From positions 345,278 through 409,277 of the forward strand of contig CAXAMN010021573.1 in NCBI GenBank assembly GCA_963970005.1: a stretch of DNA of 64,000 nucleotides. The letters run 5' to 3'. The position numbers and the translations under genes are program-made. This DNA comes from Durusdinium trenchii (lineage: Eukaryota; Sar; Dinophyceae; Suessiales; Symbiodiniaceae). This document shows, one piece after another, positions 35,686-45,637 of the stretch. Positions within the stretch are counted from its first letter, which is position 1. The number at the start of each line of letters is the position of its first letter. The notes below the pieces were generated by a model. It saw only the letters and a program-made list of their open reading frames with translations, made no database searches and was not told the DNA's origin.

Positions 35686-36006
35686 AGTAATGAATGTGAA
35701 TTCGAACTCGTGATCAACATCCTTCCTACAAGGTTGGAAGGTTTGGGCACACAAACATGTCTGGGCACACAAACATGTGTGAAGCTATGTTGATTAGGGG
35801 GTCACTCATGAGGAGAGATCCCAATATCTTCATTGCATGATTGTCTGATTTGTTGGGGTGCCAAGAAGGTGGACCTTACTAAGTGGAGAGGTTATTTTGG
35901 ACAAATTGGCCAGATGGTTCTTTGAAAGGCGGTAGTTAGGCGTTGAGATCGGCACTTTAGTTTAAGAACTGATTTTTACTTTTCGGGTCCAGAATCAGAA
36001 AACCAC
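35686..36006. other. Gene-free spacer
   Basis: GGGCACACAAACATGT occurs twice about 20 bp apart near 35750. Nothing else was recognised. Confidence 0.4.
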
Positions 36007-36279
36007 GTGCAAAACATGTGGCGAAGGTAGCGGTCAAAAAGCTTAAAAACAGGTGCAAAACCTGTAGCAAAGTACGCGGTTAAGACTAGCTAAAAACAGC
36101 AAACTATGTGCAAAACCTGTGGCAAAGTGTGCGATCAAGCGGCAAAGCCATGTGCAAAACCTGTGGCAAAGTACGCGGTTAAACGGCAAAACCATGTGCA
36201 AGACCTGTGGCAACGTATGAGGCTAAGCGACAAAACCATGTCATGTGAAAGACCTGTGGCAAGATATAGGGTCAAGAAG
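36007..36279. repeat. Degenerate minisatellite, about six units of 44-54 bp
   Basis: The word GTGCAAAACCTGTGGCAA, or a close variant, starts near 36007, 36054, 36108, 36152, 36196 and 36245. Between copies lies AGTACGCGGTTAAGCGGCAA-like sequence. In one plus frame units read as CKTCGKVC and similar, which could mimic a cysteine motif. The frame shifts between units, so I do not consider it a protein. Confidence 0.8.
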
Positions 36280-39200
36280 ATTGAAAAGAAGAACAAATAC
36301 CGGGGGGTCCTAATGATGTGATCATGTATCAACATTGAGGTTGAATAGGGATACCCTCCATCTACACGGGATGTTCTTTCCGGGTGGAACATGGGTTTTC
36401 ACTCTTTCACATATGGATTGTATAATTGGGGGGAAAAGGGTGAGACTCAAGAACGCTGTGGGGGGAACGCTCACATGGATGCCCTTTTACCATTGGTTGG
36501 TTCATCAACCAATAGATCGCAAATCACCCCCTCTATGATCCCATGGACATCATTGCAACTTTTGGGCTGAGCACGGATCAGGGCCACCTCTACCTTTCTT
36601 GTGCCGAAGGGCGAAAGAAGCGCCAGGCCACCAGCGGCTCAGAGCTGCCCACGCTGCAGCTCAGGCGCCGCGTTCGTGCGGGGGGTGGGTGAGGAATGTC
36701 AGGCGCTATGGAAAATCGGTCATGTGGTTTCAATTTGACTCAGTGATAAGGAAAAGGCGCCCCACCAAATGGATCCATTCAGACACCAATTTGATGTTGA
36801 GATCAACTTGCTTGCCAGGCTGCCAGGGTGACAATCGTATGGAACTAAGGTATGCCTGGACTCACGCCTTAGCTCAGAACAGAACTCCTTCTCAGACAAC
36901 TGACATCAAGTTGGAGCTTGGTTCTGGTAGCTGATTGCTTCCAAGTGAGGGTGAAATCTTGGGTGTGCGGCCGTAGGTGTCTGGCCGCTTGGGTATAGCA
37001 TGCAGCAAACATCATGCTTGCCACTGAGAATTTTCGATTTGTAAACATTTGCAAGCGGAACGCTAGACGCTTCATTCAGCAAATTCAGGTCCACGATTAA
37101 CGATGCACTATGCTTTGACGATGTTACGGGTACTCGTACCTTGCTAGGTGTGGCGTGTGCAACCAAAGATAAGTTTGTGAGTTAAAGAAAAGACCAATGA
37201 CGAGACATCGATAGCAGACAATGCAATAAAGGATGTTGACACTGCTGACAAGAACAAAGAGGAGGATCGCCTTTCTTTGAGGCCTAGTGTACTTTTCAGC
37301 TGATGAGACATAGGTGGCGAAGCATTTTAGAACAGGTGTACTATCTCAGGAGTTGATTGGGGTACTTGCGAAGTATCTGGGACGCCTTGTGTGACGCAAG
37401 GTTGCATGCTTTGACACATTTTGAGACATGTTGCATGACAAGCTATTGTGATTAATATTGATTAATTCGCAAAGCTCCCGACCCACTGATCTATAGTCAA
37501 AAAAAAGCATTAAACAAACACATCACTTGCAACTGCTTCTTCCGGCCCCCGGCCTCGGACCGGCCTCGGACCGGACTCGACCCGTTTCCGCTCCGAGGTG
37601 ACCGGCGGAACGCTTCGGAACCCGCCATGCGACCGGCCACGTGTTGGAAGCCTGATGGATCGACTTGAAGACTGGTTTCGTACGTAGATGGAGATGGTTT
37701 CGTTTGGAAACACCAGAGAAAAGCCACTTAAGTCTTATAGTTAATAAATATTGATTGGTTTCGAGATGCTTAGAGACATGAAGGGTTCTTTGATTTTTCG
37801 ACAGGGAAAGGGTCGTTGACATTGCGTAGCCAAGTGCCGTTCGGTGCCCCCAGTATTTCGTATACCAGGATACTGAGATCCAACCTGGAACCATCATCAC
37901 TTGCTGGGCCTTCTTTTCCCTTGTACCGGACCGCATGGCGGGCCGCGGGAACGGTCGACCTGGTGGTCGGTGCGACCTGCGACCTGCAAGCCATAAGTGG
38001 ACATGGAAGTTGACGACAGAGAAGGACGGATCGAGCTGGAGCGGACCTGGACTTGGGACCTTGGAAAATTGGTACAAGTAAATTAGAATACTGTAAGTCT
38101 ATTATGAGTGTTCTTGTTTCTGTGTTTTGTCATGTCTCATGTTTGTTCGGGTACTTTGGAAGGTGGGACTGATGGCAGAGACTAAAGAAAACATACTGAT
38201 ACTCGTTTGGAGGTGTGTTGGACGGTTTCATATGCTGAGATGTCGCAGACTTCTGAAGAGCTACTTCCTTTCCCCTGGCTTGCTTGAGATAGGGGGCAGA
38301 GTCAGTTGCTGCGAGGCTTCGAGTTTTCTTTTGGAAAACTCACATAGAAAGTTCTTTGGAGTGATCCAGCTAATTAGGGCCCAGCAAGGACCACCATGTT
38401 TCGCTTCAAACAACCATGTCGTCTTGAGCCCTCACTCTGAGTTCTTAGATGATGACGCATTGGTCTCGGGTGGTACCTCCCAAAAGTGGGCCGTAGGGGT
38501 ACCAGGTACCTCTCTCAGCAGCTTCTCACCATGGACCAGATCCTTTACGAAAGTCTTTGGTCGGGAAGGGTCACATTGGTTTTCGGATATGAGACTAGAT
38601 CTGCGACATGTGACAGGGCACCCGTGGAAGGAGGGCCACCACTTGAGTGCACCAAGCAGGGACCCTGCAGAACTGACTATATTCTTGGTCATTACCCTGC
38701 GCCCGATCAAGCGCAGATTGTGCGCCCTTCTGGTGCAGCCCAGTTTTTGTGCTCCCGCGCAGAGCGTGGTGGAGCTCCATGGATCATAGACGAAGAATGG
38801 ATGTGCCTTGCCGAAGCACCTTACGCCGCTGATCAGTTCAATGTATGTCATTTTCTTGTTGAGATGAATATGATCATCTAATATACTCTCACATTTCTCC
38901 AAGTGTCTCGCATCCAGCTTGTCCTCGTACTGAGACGGATGGCTGTAACCACCACATATTGATCGGATCACAGCTGCAGAAAACAAAGCCGTGCAAAGCC
39001 TGGCGTCCAGAGTTGAGTCAATTTTGGTGACTTGACTTACATCCCATTCGCCGAAACCGAGAACGACCATTCAAAGAATATCGGGACAGACCTGGTTTTG
39101 TAGTGTAACAAATTGTAAACTCCTTAGCAAAACAGCTGGTTGTTTGGTTAAGATCATCAAGACAATGGTTGAATTCAGGGATTTGGTGGTGACTTCTGTA

Positions 39201-41837
39201 TCTTGAAGGTCAAATCCTAACTCTTCAAGTCTTGCTTGAAGGTCATACAAGTGTTGTTCCAAGATCGTAGTGAAAATACTCGTAGATTAGATAAATGACA
39301 CGTGGACTCGTGACTCTAAAATTTATTTGGCACAAAAAACATAAGTGAGTCGGACGGATAGCGTGCAATGCAACTTCACAGGAGTGATGGCGGCCTGGCC
39401 CTCCCGTAAGATGGGAGGTCCTATGGCGCCAACGGTGTTAGTAGTTTTGCCCACAAAAACGCGGGCGACAGTGGAATCTAAGATAATTAAGGCCAAGTAT
39501 TGGTTTGTAAAGCAAGACGTTGATTTGGGGATTGGCCTAAATATGCCTTAATGGTTGATTTGGTTGATTGACCTTAAGGGTTAATTCTTGCGATTCTTGA
39601 AACATCTTGTAACCATGTTGGTATATTTTGGGTGTGCATTGGTTTCAAGGGAGACCCCTCCTGGCGCAATGGGTTTTGGTCTAGTATATTTTTCCGTTTG
39701 ACTAACACACACACACACACGATCATCACTGATTCCTAGTATCTTGGCTATTCGCTGGTGCTGGCGGCGGAGGTCTTTTGATTCATCCCGAATCTTCCAT
39801 GCAACTGGGAGAGTGACCTACAATCCTACAACTTGCAAAGCCACCAACAATTCCTTTTGGCACATTGTTTGGACTTGCTTTTTGGCCTGAAACAACGGCT
39901 TAGCGGCTTAGTGTTTATTTGTGTTGAGATTTTTGGAGTCGAAAAAATAACTACATATAACTATTATAACCCAAATACCAGCAATTCCAAAGGGTTTTGA
40001 TGGTGCTTTTGGACATTATGGCCTGGGTACGAAGACACTCGAGTACAAATCCGTCTCTCAATCACCCGGTGGTCTCGGCCTACACTCCCTGAAGTAATGA
40101 ATTGAAGTGGATGGCATGGCCCCTGGAAAGACATGTTTTCTCTACAAAAGGGGATTGTCCACTTCGATGTGTTTTTCTTTGCATGGAACGAAAAACATTG
40201 ACCTGGTTAGTGTAAAATCCTTGGTAGAACAATGGTTGTTTGGAAGAAACAAACACAATACCAACAAACCAGACCACGTTGCTTGCACGTAGGTCATCCT
40301 CAGTTGCGTGAGTTCAGCAACCTTGGACTCGTCCCACCATGTCCCGATCCGAAGAGCGAACTCAGTTTCACCCCGTGGAGGGGTTTCCTATCCAACAGGT
40401 AACCAGTTGGCAAAGAAACTGTTTTTATCTACTGGTCTTGGAGTATGTATTGACATTTTGAAGCACAGGTACCTTGATGAGATAATATGTCTTCATTTCA
40501 GACAGGGCTACGTATATCAAGGCATGCATGTTTATCCATGCAAGATCCTATTCTTTCTTTTCGACCATTGTGTTTCTGATCCAAAAAGGTTCCGATTTCG
40601 GCCGTATAGAGAGAACTTGCGGACCAACAACGCATTTTGGCATCATTTGGCCAGAGGCTTCATTCCACAGAAGCACATCCAGCAACCAAGTGCTAGGGGG
40701 TCATATCAAAATTTTGAGTTCCCTAGTCGATGCAAGTAGTTCACAAATTTTCTGACAACTCCCCAAAGGAGAAAAGACACGCAGTGAGTATGAATGAGCA
40801 ATTCCAGAAACTCTAAGACACTCAGTTCATGAGTGAGCTATTCCAGATTTGAAATGACCCCTTTATTTCAGTGTGTGGTCACGAAAGAGCTCGGCATGTG
40901 GGTTGTTTGCAGCTCGGCATTGGGAGGTGCAATGGACGGGCCACGTCTTAGCAGCGAGCAGTCTTGGGAGAAGCGGGGAGACAACAGATGAGGTAAATCG
41001 GTCTGTGGACAACACTAGGACACACATGTCAACTTGCTTCAAGTATAGAATACCATCGCGGGGATTACAATGATAGATGCCCCTCTGTTTTATTACACAC
41101 CTAAATACATTGATATACATTGATGCGTCATGCAACATTGAGTTTGGAGTCATATTCTATATAATACTGAGCTGAGTCATGGTACTGGGTTGCTTGCTTT
41201 GGCTTCAAAAACGATTGCCTAAGCTCCAATGTCCATGCCATCCCATGCCTTTAAGGGGCGGTGTCAACAGACAACCAGATGAGCCTGCAAAGCATAGCCA
41301 AGTCAACCTGACCTGCCTGTGAACTAGGTGCCAAGGCATATGGGGCCAAATTGAGCAACATCATAAACCGCTATGTAATTGATTTAGCTAGGGCTAGGAC
41401 TTAAGGATATGAAATTTTTTGAAAGGAAAACTGCAGTTGGGGAAAGCTTGGCGAATTGTTTGGAGAAAGGCTCTGAATGTTTGATAAATTGATTTGTGGT
41501 GAAAGGGTTGGCAACCGAGGTTTTCAGTACAAAGCATGTCATCTAAATGTTTGTTCTACTAAAGCCCCAAAGATTTCTGATAACCAGGCAAAAGGTTGGA
41601 AAAAGGTTCGCGAAGATACGGCGAAAGCAGTGGTTGCAAACTAGGAATGATTCCCCTTGTGCTGATACTTTTCTTAGGTGTAAGTAGCCGAAACTCGGCG
41701 AAAGGGTTAGCGAAAGGGGTTTTTGGGTGACGTGGATCGGCGAAAGCAACACATGCAGCCGCGAAAACGTTCCGAAGGGATTGGCAAAATCTTAATATAC
41801 CTGTCCAGCCCATAACCTTTAAAAAGAAAGGGTGGAT
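36280..41837. other. Gene-free stretch
   Basis: No supported gene. A 220-codon plus frame at 38127-38789 and a 212-codon minus frame at 38432-39070 overlap each other and neither has a recognisable motif. GC-rich pairs of GGCCTCGGACC sit at about 37550-37570. A CA run lies at 39707-39720. GAAGTGGATGGCATGGCCCC at about 40105 matches 25920. Confidence 0.45.
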
Positions 41838-41876
41838 GTGCAAACCCGAGGTCTCAAATGCAAACCCGAGGTATTG
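41838..41876 (+). repeat. Short direct repeat bordering the gene block
   Basis: GCAAACCCGAGGT occurs twice, the second followed by ATTGACA. Related words (ACCCGAGGTATCGG, AAACCCGATGTTTGC) appear at 56539-56604 on the other side of the gene block, and once at about 49190 inside it. Confidence 0.4.
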
Positions 41877-42090
41877 ACAATGTGAGTTTAGATGGTTTTG
41901 TTGCTTTTGACTCCAGAGCTCTTTCAGTTAGCGATCGGTGGCTACAAATCCTTGAGATTTGTGCCATGGCTGTTTGGGTGTTGCCTGGGTGACATCGATG
42001 AGCTGTTTGGCATTACAATATGCATGAACAATAACATCAACATGTGCAATATATGCACATTGGTCCGGTAAAGTTCAACACACTAGGGTA

Positions 42091-43845
42091 TCACCCCGGC
42101 CTCACCAAATACTTACAGTCAATCCACTTGGCATATGCTGCTTGAAGATACCTGTCTAAAACACGGTGTAAAACAGGGCCTCTGGCCGTAACTTTCCGAC
42201 TTAGTCGGGAGCCACGGCCAATAAAGTCTTCGTTCTGCTGGCAGCTTGTGCCAATTGGATTAAGAGCAACTCGGCCTTCCTCCCCAGCTTTGTGCAGATC
42301 AACCATCCAGTGGTGCAGGATATGTATCTTCGGCTGAAGAATGAAGTGGTTGCGTCCTTGACTCGCTGCATCTGCTGCTAAGTCTGCGTAGCGCCTGAGA
42401 AACTTCAAGCCGTTTTGGCCAATGTGCAAACTCTCTTGATGACTCAGAAAAAGATCACCCATATACATTCCACGTATTGCCGCTTGTATGGCGAAGCAAG
42501 CCTCCATCGCTTTCACTAGCAATGGCTCGTTGTCAAAGCGCTCATTCTTGAATCGCCACTCGACAAAGTCCATGAGGACAGTAGACAATGCACCTTTATG
42601 CCAACTGCCAGTTGGATAGTCTCGCAACGTGTTCCACTGTAGAAGCTCTTTCGAAAGCTTGAGGACATGACAACGGCGTTTGGTACGATTGCACCAACCA
42701 CGGTACATGCCAGTCAATGCATCGAAGCGTTCCTCGATGTTGCCTTGTGGAAATTGCTCTGACATCAACGCCAAGACAGATCCCAGAAAATTCTTGGATA
42801 CACCAAGATGCCAAGTATGAAACACATCGAAGTGAAACAAGGCGGGCAGTTTGCCCTGAGTGTGGGGTCCACGGATGAATGGACTTGGAACCTCAAAGGG
42901 ATCTTCTTGATGAAGAGTCTGTATCCAAGACGGCCGCCGAGTGGCAATCTGCTCGAACTGTATGTCCACCTGTCCTGCTCTACACAGGTGGCATATGCCA
43001 GCTGGTAGCCGGCGCTGGGCAATTCGTTTCTGTATGTTGTTAAACGATCTCTTGAACTGGCCACTTTTGTGTAAAAATGGCCAATCGCCAGTAATGGCGA
43101 GCAAGACACCCCAATGAACTGTGCCAACATCATCCTGCACTCCGCTGTCAAACATGAACATGCTTTCCTGTGCAGCCTCCTCAAGAACTGATGTCCATAC
43201 AAAAGCCTTCTTTTCTACATAGTCCTTTTTCCTCAATGCTGTAAAGAGAAAACGCGATGTATAGCTGTGTCCTTTGAAGTTTGGTTGCAACTTCAAATAC
43301 CGCTTCAACGTCGGCTTCCGCCTCTTCCGTTTCTCAACACACACTCCTCGTCCCAGCATTGAGTAGAAGCTCAAAATCATAAATGGTGAATGCTTCCGTG
43401 ACCGGCCCTCATCCCCGTGAAGGCACAGTGGAATGCACCGTTCAAGGCATAGTTCACCTCGAGCTTCTTTTGCAAACACATCGTGTTCCGGATCCCATGT
43501 TTTGTAAAGAGCCCAGAAGCGGCGCAAAATCGCCCGTTCTCTCTTCACATCTGGCCTCATCAGCCCAGTCATGATGTGAAGGCAGTTGTTTCCAAGCATG
43601 TACTGAAACCAAGAGCGCAGCTTCAAGACGGGGATGTCAACTTCCGGATCCTTTGTGGTCAATCTAGATCTTTCGATACCCAAAGCTAAACCGTACTTCT
43701 TCACCAGGACTCGGTGAGTATCGCGCTCTGAGTGCGTATCATTGCAACGTGCTATGCCTAGGAGGCCCCCTGAAGAGGCTGCTGCAGTTTCACCTATGTC
43801 TGCAACCACCTCCCGCGCCGTGCTGATAGCTGCCGCGCAGGATGC
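42091..43845 (-). CDS. Putative DDE-type transposase-like protein (HGDE/NEDFIG family)
   Basis: One long open exon encodes about 585 codons. I place its 5' end at a splice acceptor (CTTAG at 43846-43850) because no ATG starts the frame; position 43809 is a GTG codon inside it. Landmarks, numbered from that GTG, are HGDEGRS (131-137), TGDWPFL (240-246), CHLC (273-276, half of a possible zinc site), FHFDVFHTWHLGV (325-337) and NEDFIGRGSRLSR (526-538). HGD, GDW and NED are candidate acidic catalytic positions of a diverged RNase H-like DDE transposase; this is inference from layout. I recall similar proteins as a large family in dinoflagellates, not verified. The 3' end carries TTGGTGAGG just before the stop, so a further small exon is possible. 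A first exon upstream was not found. It is the last gene of the minus-strand block. Confidence 0.65.
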   Translation of the reverse strand, partial: ASCAAAISTAREVVADIGETAAASSGGLLGIARCNDTHSERDTHRVLVKKYGLALGIERSRLTTKDPEVDIPVLKLRSWFQYMLGNNCLHIMTGLMRPDVKRERAILRRFWALYKTWDPEHDVFAKEARGELCLERCIPLCLHGDEGRSRKHSPFMILSFYSMLGRGVCVEKRKRRKPTLKRYLKLQPNFKGHSYTSRFLFTALRKKDYVEKKAFVWTSVLEEAAQESMFMFDSGVQDDVGTVHWGVLLAITGDWPFLHKSGQFKRSFNNIQKRIAQRRLPAGICHLCRAGQVDIQFEQIATRRPSWIQTLHQEDPFEVPSPFIRGPHTQGKLPALFHFDVFHTWHLGVSKNFLGSVLALMSEQFPQGNIEERFDALTGMYRGWCNRTKRRCHVLKLSKELLQWNTLRDYPTGSWHKGALSTVLMDFVEWRFKNERFDNEPLLVKAMEACFAIQAAIRGMYMGDLFLSHQESLHIGQNGLKFLRRYADLAADAASQGRNHFILQPKIHILHHWMVDLHKAGEEGRVALNPIGTSCQQNEDFIGRGSRLSRKVTARGPVLHRVLDRYLQAAYAKWIDCKYLVRPG

Positions 43846-44063
43846 CTAAGCCGGGTTCGGAAGCAACGTTAACAAGTAACTGGCTGGACAGGTACATAGT
43901 GCAACACATTATATACATGCCCATGATTCCAAATGAAAAGAGGCAGTGTTCTCTCATCAGGTTTCTAAAGCATTCCACTCTAAAGTAACATCAAGTGCTA
44001 CAGCAGTCGCAAGGTGTCCCTTTTCACAATTGAAGCGCCATTCCGGTGTACTGCATCATTCGA
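43846..44063. other. Intergenic or intron
   Basis: Between gene 4 and the long exon of gene 5. An upstream exon for gene 5 may be here, but none was convincing. Confidence 0.3.
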
Positions 44064-45213
44064 TCAGCTCACATTGACAGCTTTGTGCCGCATTGGCTTG
44101 ATCGGAGGTGGATACTTGAAGCTCCTGTATACTACATAAGTGCTGAAAGCTTCATTCCCCGATGTGAGGGATGGCTTCACTGTATCGCCACCAGATTTGA
44201 TGTTTCTGCAGCCAGGATGGCCTCAAACAAAGAATGGAGGCCATCAAGTAAAGGCAAGTCATCCACACAAACTGATATCTTAAAACAATTTAACAACAGC
44301 GTTCGTGAACACACAAACCCACCCTAACTTTTAAAGGTTGAAAGTTTTGTTGATAGTCATGCCCAGTGACTTCGATACAAGTCAATCAGCGTGGCTTCCA
44401 GCATCGCAGGACTGTAGGGTTCATTGGTCTCAAAGAGCACAACCATGTTCGACCATTTGTCAGAAGCATGTTGATATCCATAGAGTGAGTTTCCCCACCG
44501 CCAAGCAACATTGTGGGTAAAACCGACTTTCCAAATCATAGGCGAATGCTTTGCAAACAAATCTTCCAGAACAATCTTGGAGTGCCGAAGGATCGCACCG
44601 GCTGTCAACCCTGCTTTGGGAATCTTGAACTCAATGGATGCGAAACTATTACAAAGTGATGAAGTCAGACTTGTACACTGCATGATAGTCTCACCAGCTA
44701 TGTTCTTTGTTGTCCCGATTGGTTCCAGAAGGGCGCCATCTTGATCCTTAAGACTGACAGTTGAACCATCCAAGTCATTCGGAGCTGCTTGCAATGGCGT
44801 TGGTCGATTCCAAGGAAATGGCAGACACTTGTCCTGACAGGGTTTGGGAATCAATTCGATCAACAATGAATAAACTGACCGATACACATTTTTGAGTCGG
44901 GAGTTTCGGGAGTTCGAATTAACAAAGTCAAAACGATGAAACATAAAGGCAAACAAGATTCTGAGCGGTGACATGTAAACAAATCCCAGAGCTCTTCGTC
45001 AGCGCTTTCAGCTGGCATGGGCCCAGGCTTAAAGCGGTGAATCTCTAACAGCCATCTTGATCCTTCAAAGGCTATCCCGAATCAAGGTAAAAGTTTTTTT
45101 GTGTACCACTTCGGATGCTGATACGCTGACTTGAGGATGATTGTTCACCAAGGCTTGGACACCTTCGCCAATGCGGTTGGAGATTCCTCGTACAGCTTGT
45201 CCAGGCCGAGCAC
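44064..45213 (-). CDS. GIY-YIG/T5orf172-like protein (gene 4), 5' part not found
   Basis: I assembled four exons with matching phases: 45073-45213, 44986-45044, 44371-44833 and 44064-44221 (stop at 44064-44066). Donors are GC, GA and GT in that order and all acceptors are AG. The third exon encodes WKVGFTHNVAWRWGNSLYGY, then WSNMVVLFE, then AMLEATLIDLYRSH, and the last exon continues with PGCRNIKSGGD and FSTYVVYRSFKYPPP. A KVGFT...R segment followed by a Glu in an LE..LI helix is the pattern of GIY-YIG or T5orf172-type nuclease domains; this is a weak, motif-level assignment. The protein is basic at its C terminus. The first exon should lie between 45214 and 45637 but could not be fixed. Known relatives (from memory) are dinoflagellate-specific multigene proteins of unknown role. 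Confidence 0.6.
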
Positions 45214-45637
45214 CTGGCATGTGGTGGACTGGAAACTGAAGACGAAAACCATATAGGTCTCCAATTCGTTAGACGTCGCATATGTTTTCATCTCTTGCGC
45301 ACACAACTCCCAATGAACCCTGATTGCTGGATGCATGGTGCAAACTGCAGTGAGAACCCCGAATATCTAAGAGCGCAGATTTCTACTGCAAAGCTCTCAT
45401 GTAATTGCTCGCTTTGTAAGACTTCTTCATGTTTTTGCAGCAGGGATTTTGGAGTTGGTATTGTGGAAACACACAGGCGGACACCATATATATTTCATGC
45501 ACATCATAGAACAAAAACAAGTTGGCTACCAAAGTTCAAAGCGAGACCTGTGGAAATTAGCCACAGTCACGAACTTGCATATCATATTGCGCACGTTTGC
45601 ACAACCCAGCAAGGCAAAAATTAATCAAAGCTCAAGT
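45214..45637. other. Intergenic region, probably holding the first exon of gene 4
   Basis: A minus frame at 45145-45336 (containing VHWELCAQEMKTYATSNELE) is a candidate for upstream coding sequence of gene 4. Its join to the exon at 45213 is unresolved. Confidence 0.3.

Noticed and set aside
36007-36279. CRISPR-like array
   Set aside because: Units are degenerate with no unique spacers of constant length, and the context is eukaryotic.
36106-36321. Cys-containing frame through the minisatellite as a zinc-binding protein
   Set aside because: The frame changes between repeat units and the array is degenerate.
38127-39070. 220-codon plus and 212-codon minus overlapping frames
   Set aside because: They overlap antisense to each other and neither shows a domain or conserved-looking segment.
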